Origin: a bacterium
Lineage (GTDB): Bacteria; Armatimonadota; HRBIN16
DNA length: 13,853 bases
Direction: 5' to 3'
Assembly: GCA_025057335.1 (NCBI GenBank)
Contig: JANWXG010000048.1
Location: 1 to 13,853 of the forward strand
Shown here: positions 1 through 7,765 of the stretch, piece by piece
Layout of the letters: the number at the start of each line of letters is the position of its first letter
Position numbering within the stretch: position 1 is the first letter of the stretch
Program-made: the position numbers and the translations under genes
The notes under the pieces: model-generated
What the model saw: the letters and a program-made list of their open reading frames with translations, nothing else
Databases searched by the model: none
What the model was told of the DNA's origin: nothing

Positions 1-3000
1 GTCACAGGTATCAAACTGCCCATCGGGCAGGCCGAGTTCCGCTTCACCGCTTCAGACGGCACGGAAGTGGTTACGACCGATTGGCAGGCTGGCCCCAACG
101 TGGTGGCGAATAGCGCGCCACAGCTGCTCGTGCCGGCTGGTGGCACCGTCTCGCCAGCTACAGGAGACCAGGGCACGCTGTACACCTTCCGTGTGGTGTA
201 TAAGGACACAGAGGGGCAGCCTCCTCTGGCGACCAATGGCGGTTTCATCCGCGTCTGGATTGATGGCACGGAGTACGACATGACTCCTGCCAGCACTACC
301 CCCGACTATGTGAACGGGGCGGTGTTTGAGTACGCTACCCTGCTCGGAGCAGAACCTGCGGTACACCAGTACTACTTTGTAGCTTCCGACGGCGGCAACA
401 CCGTACGCCTGCCTGAGACAGGTACATACAGTGGGCCCTCGGTGAATGACTTTAACAAGCTGTCCAACCCGCGCGTGAGTATCACGCCTGCGGGCAACGC
501 GGAGCCGCGTGGACGCAGCGACGCCACCTATACTTTCCAGATTACCTTCACTAACCCGTCGGGAGCACCGCCTACAGGCGAGAACTTCGCGGGAACCCCG
601 CCCGCGCGAGTGATCGAGGTGCTTATCGACGGAACAGCGTACGAGCTGACGGCGCGTCAGCCAGCGAACCCCACGCGCGATGACTTCATCAACGGTGTAA
701 CCTACAGCTTGACGCTGAACGCGCCGAACGCTCCTCTGGTGCCAGGGCGGCATACCTTCCAGTTCCGCTTCAAGGGTGGCGCGTTCACTACTCCCGAGCA
801 GACTGTGGCGGTCAACCACAAACCGGAGCTGCGCGACCACAAGGTGACGATGGATGGCAGCACGGCGGTGACGCAGGTTTCCAAGACAGCGCGCCCCATC
901 TTCCTCGTCACCTATCGCGATGCCGACAACGACGCACCGAAATTCGTGCGGCTGTTCATCGACAGCGCTGCGGGCGTGAACATGACGTCAACGGGCGGTA
1001 CCAACTACCGCGCTGGGGTGGTCTACCGCTACCAGACGCCAGCCCCACTAGCGCTGGGTAGCCATACCTATCGCATCGCTGCGCAGGACGCCGACCCGTT
1101 TGCCGAAGACGCTGCCGAGGTCAGCGGCACGTTTGAGGTGGTCAACTTCGCACCGCGCTTGAGCGACGCCAGCGTCGTGCCCTCTACTGGCTCGCACAAC
1201 GCGGCGTTCACCTATAGCGTGAAGTACACCGACGACGACGGGGATGCGCCTGCCTATGTGCGTGTGCGTATCTTCCGAGCGGATAACACCGAACAGGTGC
1301 TGAACCTGACGGGCTCTGGCGACTACGCTCGCGGCGTCACTTTCACAGGAACCGTTCCAGCCAACTCGCGCTTGCCGCTAGGAGACTATCGGTATCGGTT
1401 CGAGGCGAGCGACGGTGAGGCGACTGCTCAGCTGGAGGGCAATGGTCCTACCGTGACCAACGCCAAGCCCAGATTGAGCAACGGCACAGTGACCCCTGTG
1501 CGCGAGTCGGGACGTGCTGCCTTCCGCTATGCGGTCACCTACACCGACGAGGATGGCGATGCACCGGAGTTCGTGCGCGTGGTGGTCATTCAGCCGAACG
1601 GCTCGGAGATTACGTTGGATATGACGGGCAGTGGCACCGACTATACCACAGGAGTCATCTACACTGCCGAGGTGCCTGCTAGCTCCAACCTCGCTCCGGG
1701 CAACTACGGCTTCCGCTTCATCGCGCGGGATAACTATGGCGCTGACGCGGACCCACTTCCTGGCACAGGTCCGCAGGTGAACAACCCACCGCAGCTGCTA
1801 AACGGAAGGGTCACACCGACTTCCGGCAAACTCAGTACCGAATACGTGTATGAGGTCACTTACAAGGACGCTGACAACGATGCGCCACGACCCTTCGCTG
1901 GCACGCCTGGCGGGGAAGTGCAGGTGAACATCGACGGCACGTGGTACGCAATGAACCGAGTCGGCACGGGCACCGACTTCAGAGGAGGCGTTACCTACCA
2001 GCTGCGACGTCGCCTGAGCGAAGGGACACACACCTTCTACTTCCGCACACAAGACCAGTTCGACCTGGTAGAGACGCCAGTGCAAACTGGCCCGACAGTG
2101 AACCGGGCGACCATCACTCTCACCGCGCCGACAGGCACGGCGGTGCTGGGACAAACCGTGACGCTGAATGGTCAGCTCACGCTGTCAGGTCCCACCACAA
2201 CAAATACCACGGTGCAGATCTTCATCTCGCCGCCAGTGGGTACGGGCGAAGTGAAGGCGGTGAGCATCGCTGCCGACGGCTCCTTCTCGGCGCAGTTCAC
2301 GCCGGGAGTGACTGGTCCATGGTCTGCCTATGCCTCGTGGGGAGGCGATGAGAACTACGACGGCGTGAACAGCGCAACGGTGACTATCAACGTGTCGGGC
2401 GCGAGCTTCACCATCCCAGCGGGTGTGAGCATGATCTCCATCCCGCTGCTGCCGCCCTCCGGCGATCCCGACTTCCTGTTCGGGTTCAACACAGCGACCA
2501 TCAACCTCATCCGCTGGTCGCCGCTAGAAGGACGCTACCTGACAGCAGACAGCGTCAGGGCAGAGGCAGGTGCGGCATACTGGGTGCGAACCAGCCGGGA
2601 CACGCCTGTGACGCCGACTGGTACACTGGCAGACCAGACTCAGCCCTTTGCCATCCCGCTGGCGCGCGGATGGAACATGATTGGCTCGGTGTACCTGCAG
2701 CCGACGTTACTGGGTGCGGCTCAGGTGCGTGTGGCGGGACAGTTACTGAGCCTGTCCGAGGCGGCACGCCGTGGGCTGATACGCGACTACGCATGGCGCT
2801 ACGACCCCGCTTCCCGTGCCTACCGGCAGGTGGGTGCAGGTGACCTCCTACAGCCGTTCGTAGGTTACTGGATCCGCGCACTGGCGGATGTGGAGCTCGT
2901 CCTCAACCCGCCTGGCAGTCGCGCCGCTGAGGTCACCAGAACAACCCGCTCGGCGAAGATGAGCGAGAGCGACTGGAGCGTGCAGCTGGTCGCTCGAGCG

Positions 3001-3684
3001 GGACAGGTCGTCGACTCCGACAACTACATCGGCGTCTCGGACGAGGGCGCGCAGGTGGAGAAGCCCGCGCCGCTAGAGGAATACGTGCACCTGCAGCTGC
3101 GGTCGCCTGAGGGCAACGCCCTGGCGGTAGATGTGCGGCGCAGCACGACGGCGAAGCAGGTGTACACCTTTGAGGTGCTCACCGACCTGCCGAACACGCC
3201 AGTGACCCTCTCGTGGCCCAACCTGGCGAAGGTAGCACGCCACCTAGAGATGGTTCTGGTGGACCTAGACGCGAACGTGCGACGCGCGATGACGGCAGTG
3301 CCGTCCTACACCTATCATAGCGGCGCTCAGGGAGGCACTCGCCGCTTCCAGATTATCGTGCAGCCACGAGTGCGCACAGCGCCCGTTATCAGCAATGTGC
3401 GCGTCGCACAAACCCGCTCGGCAGGCAGCACGCGCGTGCAGATTAGCTACGCGCTGAGCGCGGAAGCATCGGTGGCTGTGCAAATCACCGATGCAACAGG
3501 TAAGCCCGTGCGGGCCCTGCAGGCGGGGCAGGCAGCAGGACGCGGTGTGAACAGCGTCACGTGGGATGGACGCAATGCATCAGGCGTGGCGGTGCCAGCG
3601 GGCGCCTATCTCGTGCGCATCACCGCTACTACTGAAGACGGGCAGACCGCCAGCGTCGTGCAGCCCATCGTGTTGACGCGATAG
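1..3684 (+). CDS. Large multidomain secreted/surface protein, 5'-truncated by the window edge
   Basis: The frame is open from base 1, so the gene starts upstream; the first in-frame GTG (67) lies mid-domain and is not the real start. 1227 codons are visible. In order: the end of one repeat; about six tandem ~105-residue repeats (roughly 115-2103) with a consensus of 'LxNxxVTP', 'YxDxDGDAPxFVR', 'GSGTDYxxGVxY' and 'YxFRxxDxxG'; an Ig-like domain (2104-2397) of the kind that scales and sums beta-strands ('VTLNGQLTLSG'); a twice-repeated module around 'IPAGVSMISIPL' and 'IPLARGWNMIGS' (2404-2920); a beta-rich region; and a C-terminal FlgD-type Ig domain (about 3385-3660) with 'GKPVRAL', 'VTWDGRNASGVAVPAGAYLVRI'-like spacing. 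Such proteins are generally exported and sit on or leave the cell surface. The signal peptide and any catalytic domain would lie upstream. No enzyme motif is visible. Adhesion or a surface-layer role is inference. Confidence 0.85.
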   Translation, partial: VTGIKLPIGQAEFRFTASDGTEVVTTDWQAGPNVVANSAPQLLVPAGGTVSPATGDQGTLYTFRVVYKDTEGQPPLATNGGFIRVWIDGTEYDMTPASTTPDYVNGAVFEYATLLGAEPAVHQYYFVASDGGNTVRLPETGTYSGPSVNDFNKLSNPRVSITPAGNAEPRGRSDATYTFQITFTNPSGAPPTGENFAGTPPARVIEVLIDGTAYELTARQPANPTRDDFINGVTYSLTLNAPNAPLVPGRHTFQFRFKGGAFTTPEQTVAVNHKPELRDHKVTMDGSTAVTQVSKTARPIFLVTYRDADNDAPKFVRLFIDSAAGVNMTSTGGTNYRAGVVYRYQTPAPLALGSHTYRIAAQDADPFAEDAAEVSGTFEVVNFAPRLSDASVVPSTGSHNAAFTYSVKYTDDDGDAPAYVRVRIFRADNTEQVLNLTGSGDYARGVTFTGTVPANSRLPLGDYRYRFEASDGEATAQLEGNGPTVTNAKPRLSNGTVTPVRESGRAAFRYAVTYTDEDGDAPEFVRVVVIQPNGSEITLDMTGSGTDYTTGVIYTAEVPASSNLAPGNYGFRFIARDNYGADADPLPGTGPQVNNPPQLLNGRVTPTSGKLSTEYVYEVTYKDADNDAPRPFAGTPGGEVQVNIDGTWYAMNRVGTGTDFRGGVTYQLRRRLSEGTHTFYFRTQDQFDLVETPVQTGPTVNRATITLTAPTGTAVLGQTVTLNGQLTLSGPTTTNTTVQIFISPPVGTGEVKAVSIAADGSFSAQFTPGVTGPWSAYASWGGDENYDGVNSATVTINVSGASFTIPAGVSMISIPLLPPSGDPDFLFGFNTATINLIRWSPLEGRYLTADSVRAEAGAAYWVRTSRDTPVTPTGTLADQTQPFAIPLARGWNMIGSVYLQPTLLGAAQVRVAGQLLSLSEAARRGLIRDYAWRYDPASRAYRQVGAGDLLQPFVGYWIRALADVELVLNPPGSRAAEVTRTTRSAKMSESDWSVQLVARAGQVVDSDNYIGVSDEGAQVEKPAPLEEYVHLQLRSPEGNALAVDVRRSTTAKQVYTFEVLTDLPNTPVTLSWPNLAKVARHLEMVLVDLDANVRRAMTAVPSYTYHSGAQGGTRRFQIIVQPRVRTAPVISNVRVAQTRSAGSTRVQISYALSAEASVAVQITDATGKPVRALQAGQAAGRGVNSVTWDGRNASGVAVPAGAYLVRITATTEDGQTASVVQPIVLTR
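115..2103 (+). repeat. Six tandem ~105-residue repeat domains within the surface protein
   Basis: Repeat units begin near 115, 460, 820, 1150, 1465 and 1786, a period of about 315-360 bases. Units 4-7 (counting the partial one at the edge as 1) keep an acidic loop: DADNDAP (919-939), DDDGDAP (1231-1251), DEDGDAP (1546-1566) and DADNDAP (1867-1887). In units 2 and 3 the loop has decayed to DTEGQPP (205-225) and a form without acidic residues. Each unit ends with a beta-strand pattern like 'YRFxAxDG' and a 'GPxVxN' linker. The fold looks like an Ig/fibronectin-type sandwich, but I cannot assign a named family. Confidence 0.8.
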
Positions 3685-3691
3685 ACAAACC

Positions 3692-3730
3692 GGAGCTTCC
3701 CCCTGCGGGGAAGCTCCCTCCTATATTTTG
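3692..3730 (+). terminator. Rho-independent terminator after the surface protein gene
   Basis: Eight bases past the stop codon lies a perfect 11-bp stem: GGAGCTTCCCC (3692-3702), loop CTGC, GGGGAAGCTCC (3707-3717). It is followed by a T-rich run (CTATATTTTG, 3721-3730). The T tract starts a few bases after the stem and is imperfect, but the stem is strong and placed as expected. It separates the giant gene from the next one. Confidence 0.85.
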
Positions 3731-3742
3731 TGAGAGACCATG

Positions 3743-3748
3743 AGGAGG
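3743..3748 (+). promoter_or_regulatory. Shine-Dalgarno site fixing the start at 3758
   Basis: AGGAGG lies 9 bases before the ATG at 3758. An upstream in-frame ATG at 3740 overlaps the leader of this site and has no ribosome binding site of its own, so 3758 is preferred. Confidence 0.75.
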
Positions 3749-3757
3749 TTCGAGGCA

Positions 3758-4525
3758 ATGAATCCTTTTCGGCGGACATCTGTGCGGGTGTGGACGGCGC
3801 GATTGGCTTTACTGCTAATGCTACTCCCAGTGGGAAGTAGTCCTCTGGCGGCAGCACAGGGGAGGACGCTGCCTCCGACAGTACTGGTATTGCCTGTTGC
3901 TCCGACGCAGCAAGCCGACGTTACGGTGCCAGCGACGCTGAGCACGAGCCTGACCCGCGCGATGTCCTCAATGCTCCGAAGCACAGGGAAGTTCGACGTC
4001 GTGCCCTTCGATAGGAGGAACCCTTCTGTTGTGCGTGCTCTGGAGGAGAGGCGGCTGCGTGAAGCGGAAGTAAACCCACCCTTTGAAGAGACGGGAGTGA
4101 TTGTGCGCCTGGCGCGCGACCTAGGTGCCGATTATGCTTTAGCGGGTGTCATCGAGGATTACCGCTACGATGCGGAAGCGCGCAAAGCGTCATTATCCGT
4201 CTCTGTGCAGTGGGTGGAGGCGAAGAGTGGTCGCGTAGCCAAGTCGGTGGCTGTGTCGGTAGAAGCCACAGGGGCTGCTACCAGCACGCAAGAGGAGGTG
4301 AACGCAAGGGTCGCCGCAGAGGCGGTCAATCGCGTGCTGCAGGAGCTGGCGATTGGGGAAGTGAGTATGACACAGCCGACAGCTGCTCCTGCGAAGAAGC
4401 CCGCAGTGAAGCGAAACAATGTGGGTTGGATTCTGCTGGGCATCGGTCTGATTGCGGCGATTGCTTCCGGCGCGCGTAGCAACGGCGCCGCAGCAGACAC
4501 ACCTCCACCACCTCCGTTCCCCTAG
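3758..4525 (+). CDS. Secreted protein, CsgG/LpoB-like, with C-terminal hydrophobic segment and proline tail
   Basis: 255 residues from the ATG at 3758. Residues 1-33 look like a Sec signal peptide: basic start (NPFRR...R), hydrophobic core ALLLMLLPV, and a likely cleavage after LAAA (A33/Q34). The mature part begins 'TVLVLPVAP', then a helix rich in S/T/L, 'GKFDVVPFD', and 'LARDLGADYALAGVIEDYRY'. This order (beta-strand, helix over a 'minor subunit', 'ADYxLxGxI' strand) resembles CsgG, LpoB and related periplasmic or outer-membrane accessory proteins, where the GADY..G element marks the fold. Residues 222-239 (VGWILLGIGLIAAIASGA) are a probable membrane segment, followed by a PPPPPFP tail. 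No lipobox cysteine is seen, unlike typical CsgG/LpoB. The gene follows a terminator and is 17 bp before the next gene, so the two probably share a transcript. The family call is tentative. Confidence 0.72.
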   Translation: MNPFRRTSVRVWTARLALLLMLLPVGSSPLAAAQGRTLPPTVLVLPVAPTQQADVTVPATLSTSLTRAMSSMLRSTGKFDVVPFDRRNPSVVRALEERRLREAEVNPPFEETGVIVRLARDLGADYALAGVIEDYRYDAEARKASLSVSVQWVEAKSGRVAKSVAVSVEATGAATSTQEEVNARVAAEAVNRVLQELAIGEVSMTQPTAAPAKKPAVKRNNVGWILLGIGLIAAIASGARSNGAAADTPPPPPFP

Positions 4526-4542
4526 AGAGGGGGCACCTGTGC

Positions 4543-6480
4543 GTGGTACGGAGTACCCTCGTATTCTCTCTGTGGTTCATCTTGTGGAGCGGCGTTGCCC
4601 AAGGGGCAGCGCCGCTCTATAGCGTCAAACTCTCCGTCTCGCCTCCCCTCTTGCTCGCCGATGGCAAGTCCGTCGCTCTAGTCAGTGCGGAAGTGCGCGA
4701 TAGCAAAGGCAATCTGGTGCCCGATGGCACGCAGGTGCAGTTTAGTACCACTCTCGGACTGCTGCGAGACAGTGTGGTCAGCACGAGTGCTGGCGTGGCG
4801 CGCACCCAACTCACCAGCGCTACACTGCCTGGCGTCGCGACTGTGACCGCTACCATCCCAGGCGCTGCCGCCTTCGAAGAAGCAAAGGTGACCTTCACCG
4901 ATGACCCCGAGATGTTGCGTCAGCGGGCAAACACCTATCTGTTCACCAGCTCGCAATATCTAGCGTATAGCGCCGACTGGCGTTACGTCGAGGCGGTGTC
5001 ATCCGACCAGAGGGCGGAAGTGGTTATCGGCAATGTGCGCCTGCAGGCGCGTAGCTACCAGTATCGCCTCGACGAAGATTTGCTTGTCGCAGAGGAAGCC
5101 GTTCTGACACGAGGTAAGCGCGCGTTAGTGGCGGAACGATTGCGCTACTCGCCCCGTCGGGATGAGGGACAGGCGCTTCTCGTAGAAGACGGTCAGGTAC
5201 GGGAAGTCGCTTTTAAAGGACCTTTCTGGGAACAGGAACCCATCGCTGCTCGGCTAGACGCCTACACCTACGCCGACCTCTCTGCCAGTGAACTGCTTTT
5301 TGTGGCTGATAGCGCTGTGCTAGTGCCCGGCGAGCGCATCCAGTTCCGCAATGCCAAAATATACATCGCAGGGCAGCGAGTACTCACTCTGCCCATGTAT
5401 GACCTCTCCTTTCGCACGGGCGAAGCACTAGGACAACAAATCGTGGGGGTCAACTCAGGCGGATTGACGCTAGACCTGCCATTCTACTACACCGTCTCAC
5501 CGCAGGCGGTGGGAGCATTGCGCTTGCGCCATGCGCAGCGGGTGGGACGAGCGGTGTACGCGGTGCGTCCCGGCTGGTCATTAGACTTAGAACACACATA
5601 CACCCGACCGGGCGTGATGGAGGGTGCCTTCATCCTCACTAGCCTGTTGCGCGGCGACTGGGGGGTGCGCTGGAGCCATGCTCACTGGTTCGGGCAAAAC
5701 GCCAGTACTCATCTCTACGTAGACCTACCTGCGCATCGCCACCTGTATGTGAACAGTGGGGCGTCCTACGGGTTCGGAGGGGGACGTGTAGGGCTCAACC
5801 TGTCGGGGGGACAGAGCCTATCGGGCGTGCGTTACCGTGACCTGCGTAGTGACCTGTTTGTAGAGAGCAAACCGCTCCGACTGGGCAATTCGCTACGGGC
5901 GACCCTGGCGACCACGATGAGCCATCGAGTGAGCGAATTCTCTCAAACGCGCGTGCATACCCAAGGCATCGGGGTGCGTTCACGCCTGTATGCTCTTCCG
6001 CTGCGATGGATGGGGTTCACTGTGAACTCTTCTGTGATGGCAAGCTACCTCTGGGGGAATCAGCGTACTACTGGTTCCAGCTTGCTGGCAACAGTTTCGG
6101 CGAGCAGAGGGCTGTGGGATGGGGCGTTGCTCAGCCTGACTTACGATTACGCGCAGGACCGCCTGGCACAGATGACAGGGTATGGCAGGCATCGTCTGAC
6201 TGGAATGCTGGGGTGGTCGGTGGGACAGAAGATGGACGTCTCCGTGGTAGGCACGCGGGTACTCGACAGCGATTCTCATACCCTCTTTGCAGACGCCTCC
6301 TATCGCTTCAGCTCCCTGTGGCGTGTCGGGGCTAACCTCAGCATCAACCGTTTTCAGGGCTCCCAGTACAGGGACGTGGAATTCTTGATTGGCTACAGGA
6401 TAGGCATCCGCGAGCTCCTTTTCACGTGGTCCAGTCTTACTCGCCGCTGGCAGGTAGACCTCATCGCTGTAGGGTTTTAG
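4543..6480 (+). CDS. Outer-membrane beta-barrel protein, OstA/LptD-like, with N-terminal Big_1 domain
   Basis: 645 residues from a GTG start; an AGAGGGGG run at 4526-4533 lies about 9 bases upstream. Residues 1-21 are a signal peptide (VFSLWFILWSGVAQG). Residues ~27-120 match an invasin/intimin-type Ig (Big_1): 'LLADGKSVALVSAEVRDSKG', 'VPDGTQVQFSTTLG', 'TSAGVARTQLTSATLPG'. Residues ~140-275 are short beta-strands of the OstA/LptA kind ('VVIGNVRLQARSYQYRLDED', 'LVAEEAVLTRG'), where LptA/LptD domains bind the lipid part of LPS. 'VLTLPMYDLSF' near residues 280-290 recalls the short proline motif that precedes the LptD barrel. From ~295 on alternating aromatic/hydrophobic strands suggest a barrel, ending in ...VGF with the terminal Phe usual for BAM substrates. 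LptD is commonly near 750-800 residues, so this is short. A true LPS export role is possible but unproven; it may be a paralogue. Confidence 0.75.
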   Translation: MVRSTLVFSLWFILWSGVAQGAAPLYSVKLSVSPPLLLADGKSVALVSAEVRDSKGNLVPDGTQVQFSTTLGLLRDSVVSTSAGVARTQLTSATLPGVATVTATIPGAAAFEEAKVTFTDDPEMLRQRANTYLFTSSQYLAYSADWRYVEAVSSDQRAEVVIGNVRLQARSYQYRLDEDLLVAEEAVLTRGKRALVAERLRYSPRRDEGQALLVEDGQVREVAFKGPFWEQEPIAARLDAYTYADLSASELLFVADSAVLVPGERIQFRNAKIYIAGQRVLTLPMYDLSFRTGEALGQQIVGVNSGGLTLDLPFYYTVSPQAVGALRLRHAQRVGRAVYAVRPGWSLDLEHTYTRPGVMEGAFILTSLLRGDWGVRWSHAHWFGQNASTHLYVDLPAHRHLYVNSGASYGFGGGRVGLNLSGGQSLSGVRYRDLRSDLFVESKPLRLGNSLRATLATTMSHRVSEFSQTRVHTQGIGVRSRLYALPLRWMGFTVNSSVMASYLWGNQRTTGSSLLATVSASRGLWDGALLSLTYDYAQDRLAQMTGYGRHRLTGMLGWSVGQKMDVSVVGTRVLDSDSHTLFADASYRFSSLWRVGANLSINRFQGSQYRDVEFLIGYRIGIRELLFTWSSLTRRWQVDLIAVGF

Positions 6481-6529
6481 CAACAGGTGGGCGACCGATG
6501 CAACATCGCAGAGGAAGGGGAAAAGGAAT

Positions 6530-7765
6530 ATGATTGCGGAAATCGTCTCAGTGGGCACGGAGTTGCTCATGGGGCAGACCGTAGATACCAACGCTGCCAC
6601 CGTTAGCGCTGCTCTGCCTGCGGTGGGATACCGGGTGTTGTTTCGCCAAACGGTAGGCGATAACCTCGAGCGGCTCACACAGGCGCTACAGTTGGCGCTG
6701 TCGCGGGCAGACGTGGTCATCACCATCGGCGGGTTAGGACCGACGATGGACGACCTGACGCGCGAGGGCATCGCCGCAGCACTCGATGAACCACTGATTC
6801 TAGACCATGACCTGCAGCGGGAACTGCAGCAGAAGTTCCAGCAGCGGCGCTACCCGATGGTCAACAGCGTGCTGCGTCAGGCATACCGCCCCGCCTGCGC
6901 CCGCCCACTGCCAAACCCTCACGGCACTGCTCCTGGGCTGATTGCCGAGAAGGGAGACAAGGTAATCATCGCCCTTCCCGGCCCTCCCGCCGAGCTGATA
7001 CCCATGTTCCAGGACTATGTGTTGCCCTACTTGCGTGAGCGGGCGGGGGGCGAGCCGGGCGTTATCCTATCGCGCATCGTACGCGTGTGTGGCATGGGCG
7101 AGTCGCTAGTGGAGGATCGCATCAAAGACCTAGTACAGGGTTCCAATCCGACCGTCGCGCCCTACGCGAAGACGGGCGAAGTGCACCTGCGCATCACCGC
7201 GAGTGCTCCCTCTCCAGAACAGGCGCAGGCGATGATTGCCGAGGTAGAAGAGCAGATTCGCGCGAGGCTCGGCAACGCGGTGTACGGCGTGGACGACCAA
7301 ACTCTGGAGCAGGTAGTGATGGAACTGCTGTGGGCGAGGGGGGCGACTGTAGCGGTTGCCGAGTCGTGTACTGGAGGTCTGCTAGGGCATCGGCTTACCG
7401 AAGTGCCGGGGAGCTCCAAGGCGTTGTTAGGTGGTGTCGTCGCCTACAGTAACGAGCTGAAGCAGCAACTTCTGGGCGTGCCCGAAGAGGTGTTACGGGA
7501 GCATGGCGCGGTGAGCGAGCTGACAGCTCAGGCGATGGCAGAGGGCATCCGCCGCCTCACGGGCGCCCACTGGGGAATAGGCATTACGGGCATCGCAGGC
7601 CCGACAGGAGGCACCCCGGAAAAACCTGTCGGTCTGGTGTACATTGCGATCGCCTCTGAAGGGGCAACGCGCGTGGCAGAACATCGCTTCATCGGCAGGC
7701 GTAGCGAGGTCAAGTGGCGCGCCTCACAGGCAGCGCTGGTCATGTTGCGTGAGGAGCTGCTCTGA
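6530..7765 (+). CDS. cinA: CinA family nicotinamide-nucleotide amidase / ADP-ribose pyrophosphatase-like protein
   Basis: 411 residues, the usual length for two-domain CinA. The N-terminal MoaB/MogA-like domain (COG1058) has 'SVGTELLMGQTVDTN' (7-21), 'TIGGLGPTMDDLTRE' (65-79), 'GTAPG' (132-136) and 'LPGPPAE' (149-155). The C-terminal domain (COG1546, NMN deamidase/PncC) carries 'AESCTGG' (277-283), with the catalytic Ser279, and 'GITGIAGPTGG' (351-361). In characterised members the C-terminal domain converts NMN to NaMN and ammonia for NAD recycling, and the N-terminal domain cleaves ADP-ribose; all key motifs appear intact. The ATG at 6530 follows a purine-rich leader (GAGGAAGGGGAAAAGGA, 6511-6527). 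It sits 49 bp after the barrel gene, and its stop overlaps the thpR start by one base, so translation of the two is probably coupled. Substrate use in this organism is inferred from the family. Confidence 0.95.
   Translation: MIAEIVSVGTELLMGQTVDTNAATVSAALPAVGYRVLFRQTVGDNLERLTQALQLALSRADVVITIGGLGPTMDDLTREGIAAALDEPLILDHDLQRELQQKFQQRRYPMVNSVLRQAYRPACARPLPNPHGTAPGLIAEKGDKVIIALPGPPAELIPMFQDYVLPYLRERAGGEPGVILSRIVRVCGMGESLVEDRIKDLVQGSNPTVAPYAKTGEVHLRITASAPSPEQAQAMIAEVEEQIRARLGNAVYGVDDQTLEQVVMELLWARGATVAVAESCTGGLLGHRLTEVPGSSKALLGGVVAYSNELKQQLLGVPEEVLREHGAVSELTAQAMAEGIRRLTGAHWGIGITGIAGPTGGTPEKPVGLVYIAIASEGATRVAEHRFIGRRSEVKWRASQAALVMLREELL

Noticed and set aside
52..840. 262-residue open frame antisense to the surface protein gene
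   Set aside because: The + strand is open for over 3.6 kb with clear protein repeats; the antisense peptide is Arg/His/Val-rich with no recognisable domain.
6496..6508. Small hairpin CGATG-CAA-CATCG between the barrel gene and cinA
   Set aside because: Only five pairs and no T tract; too weak to call a terminator.
5980..6771. 263-residue open frame on the - strand spanning the barrel and cinA genes
   Set aside because: It crosses two well-supported genes on the other strand and has no recognisable motif.
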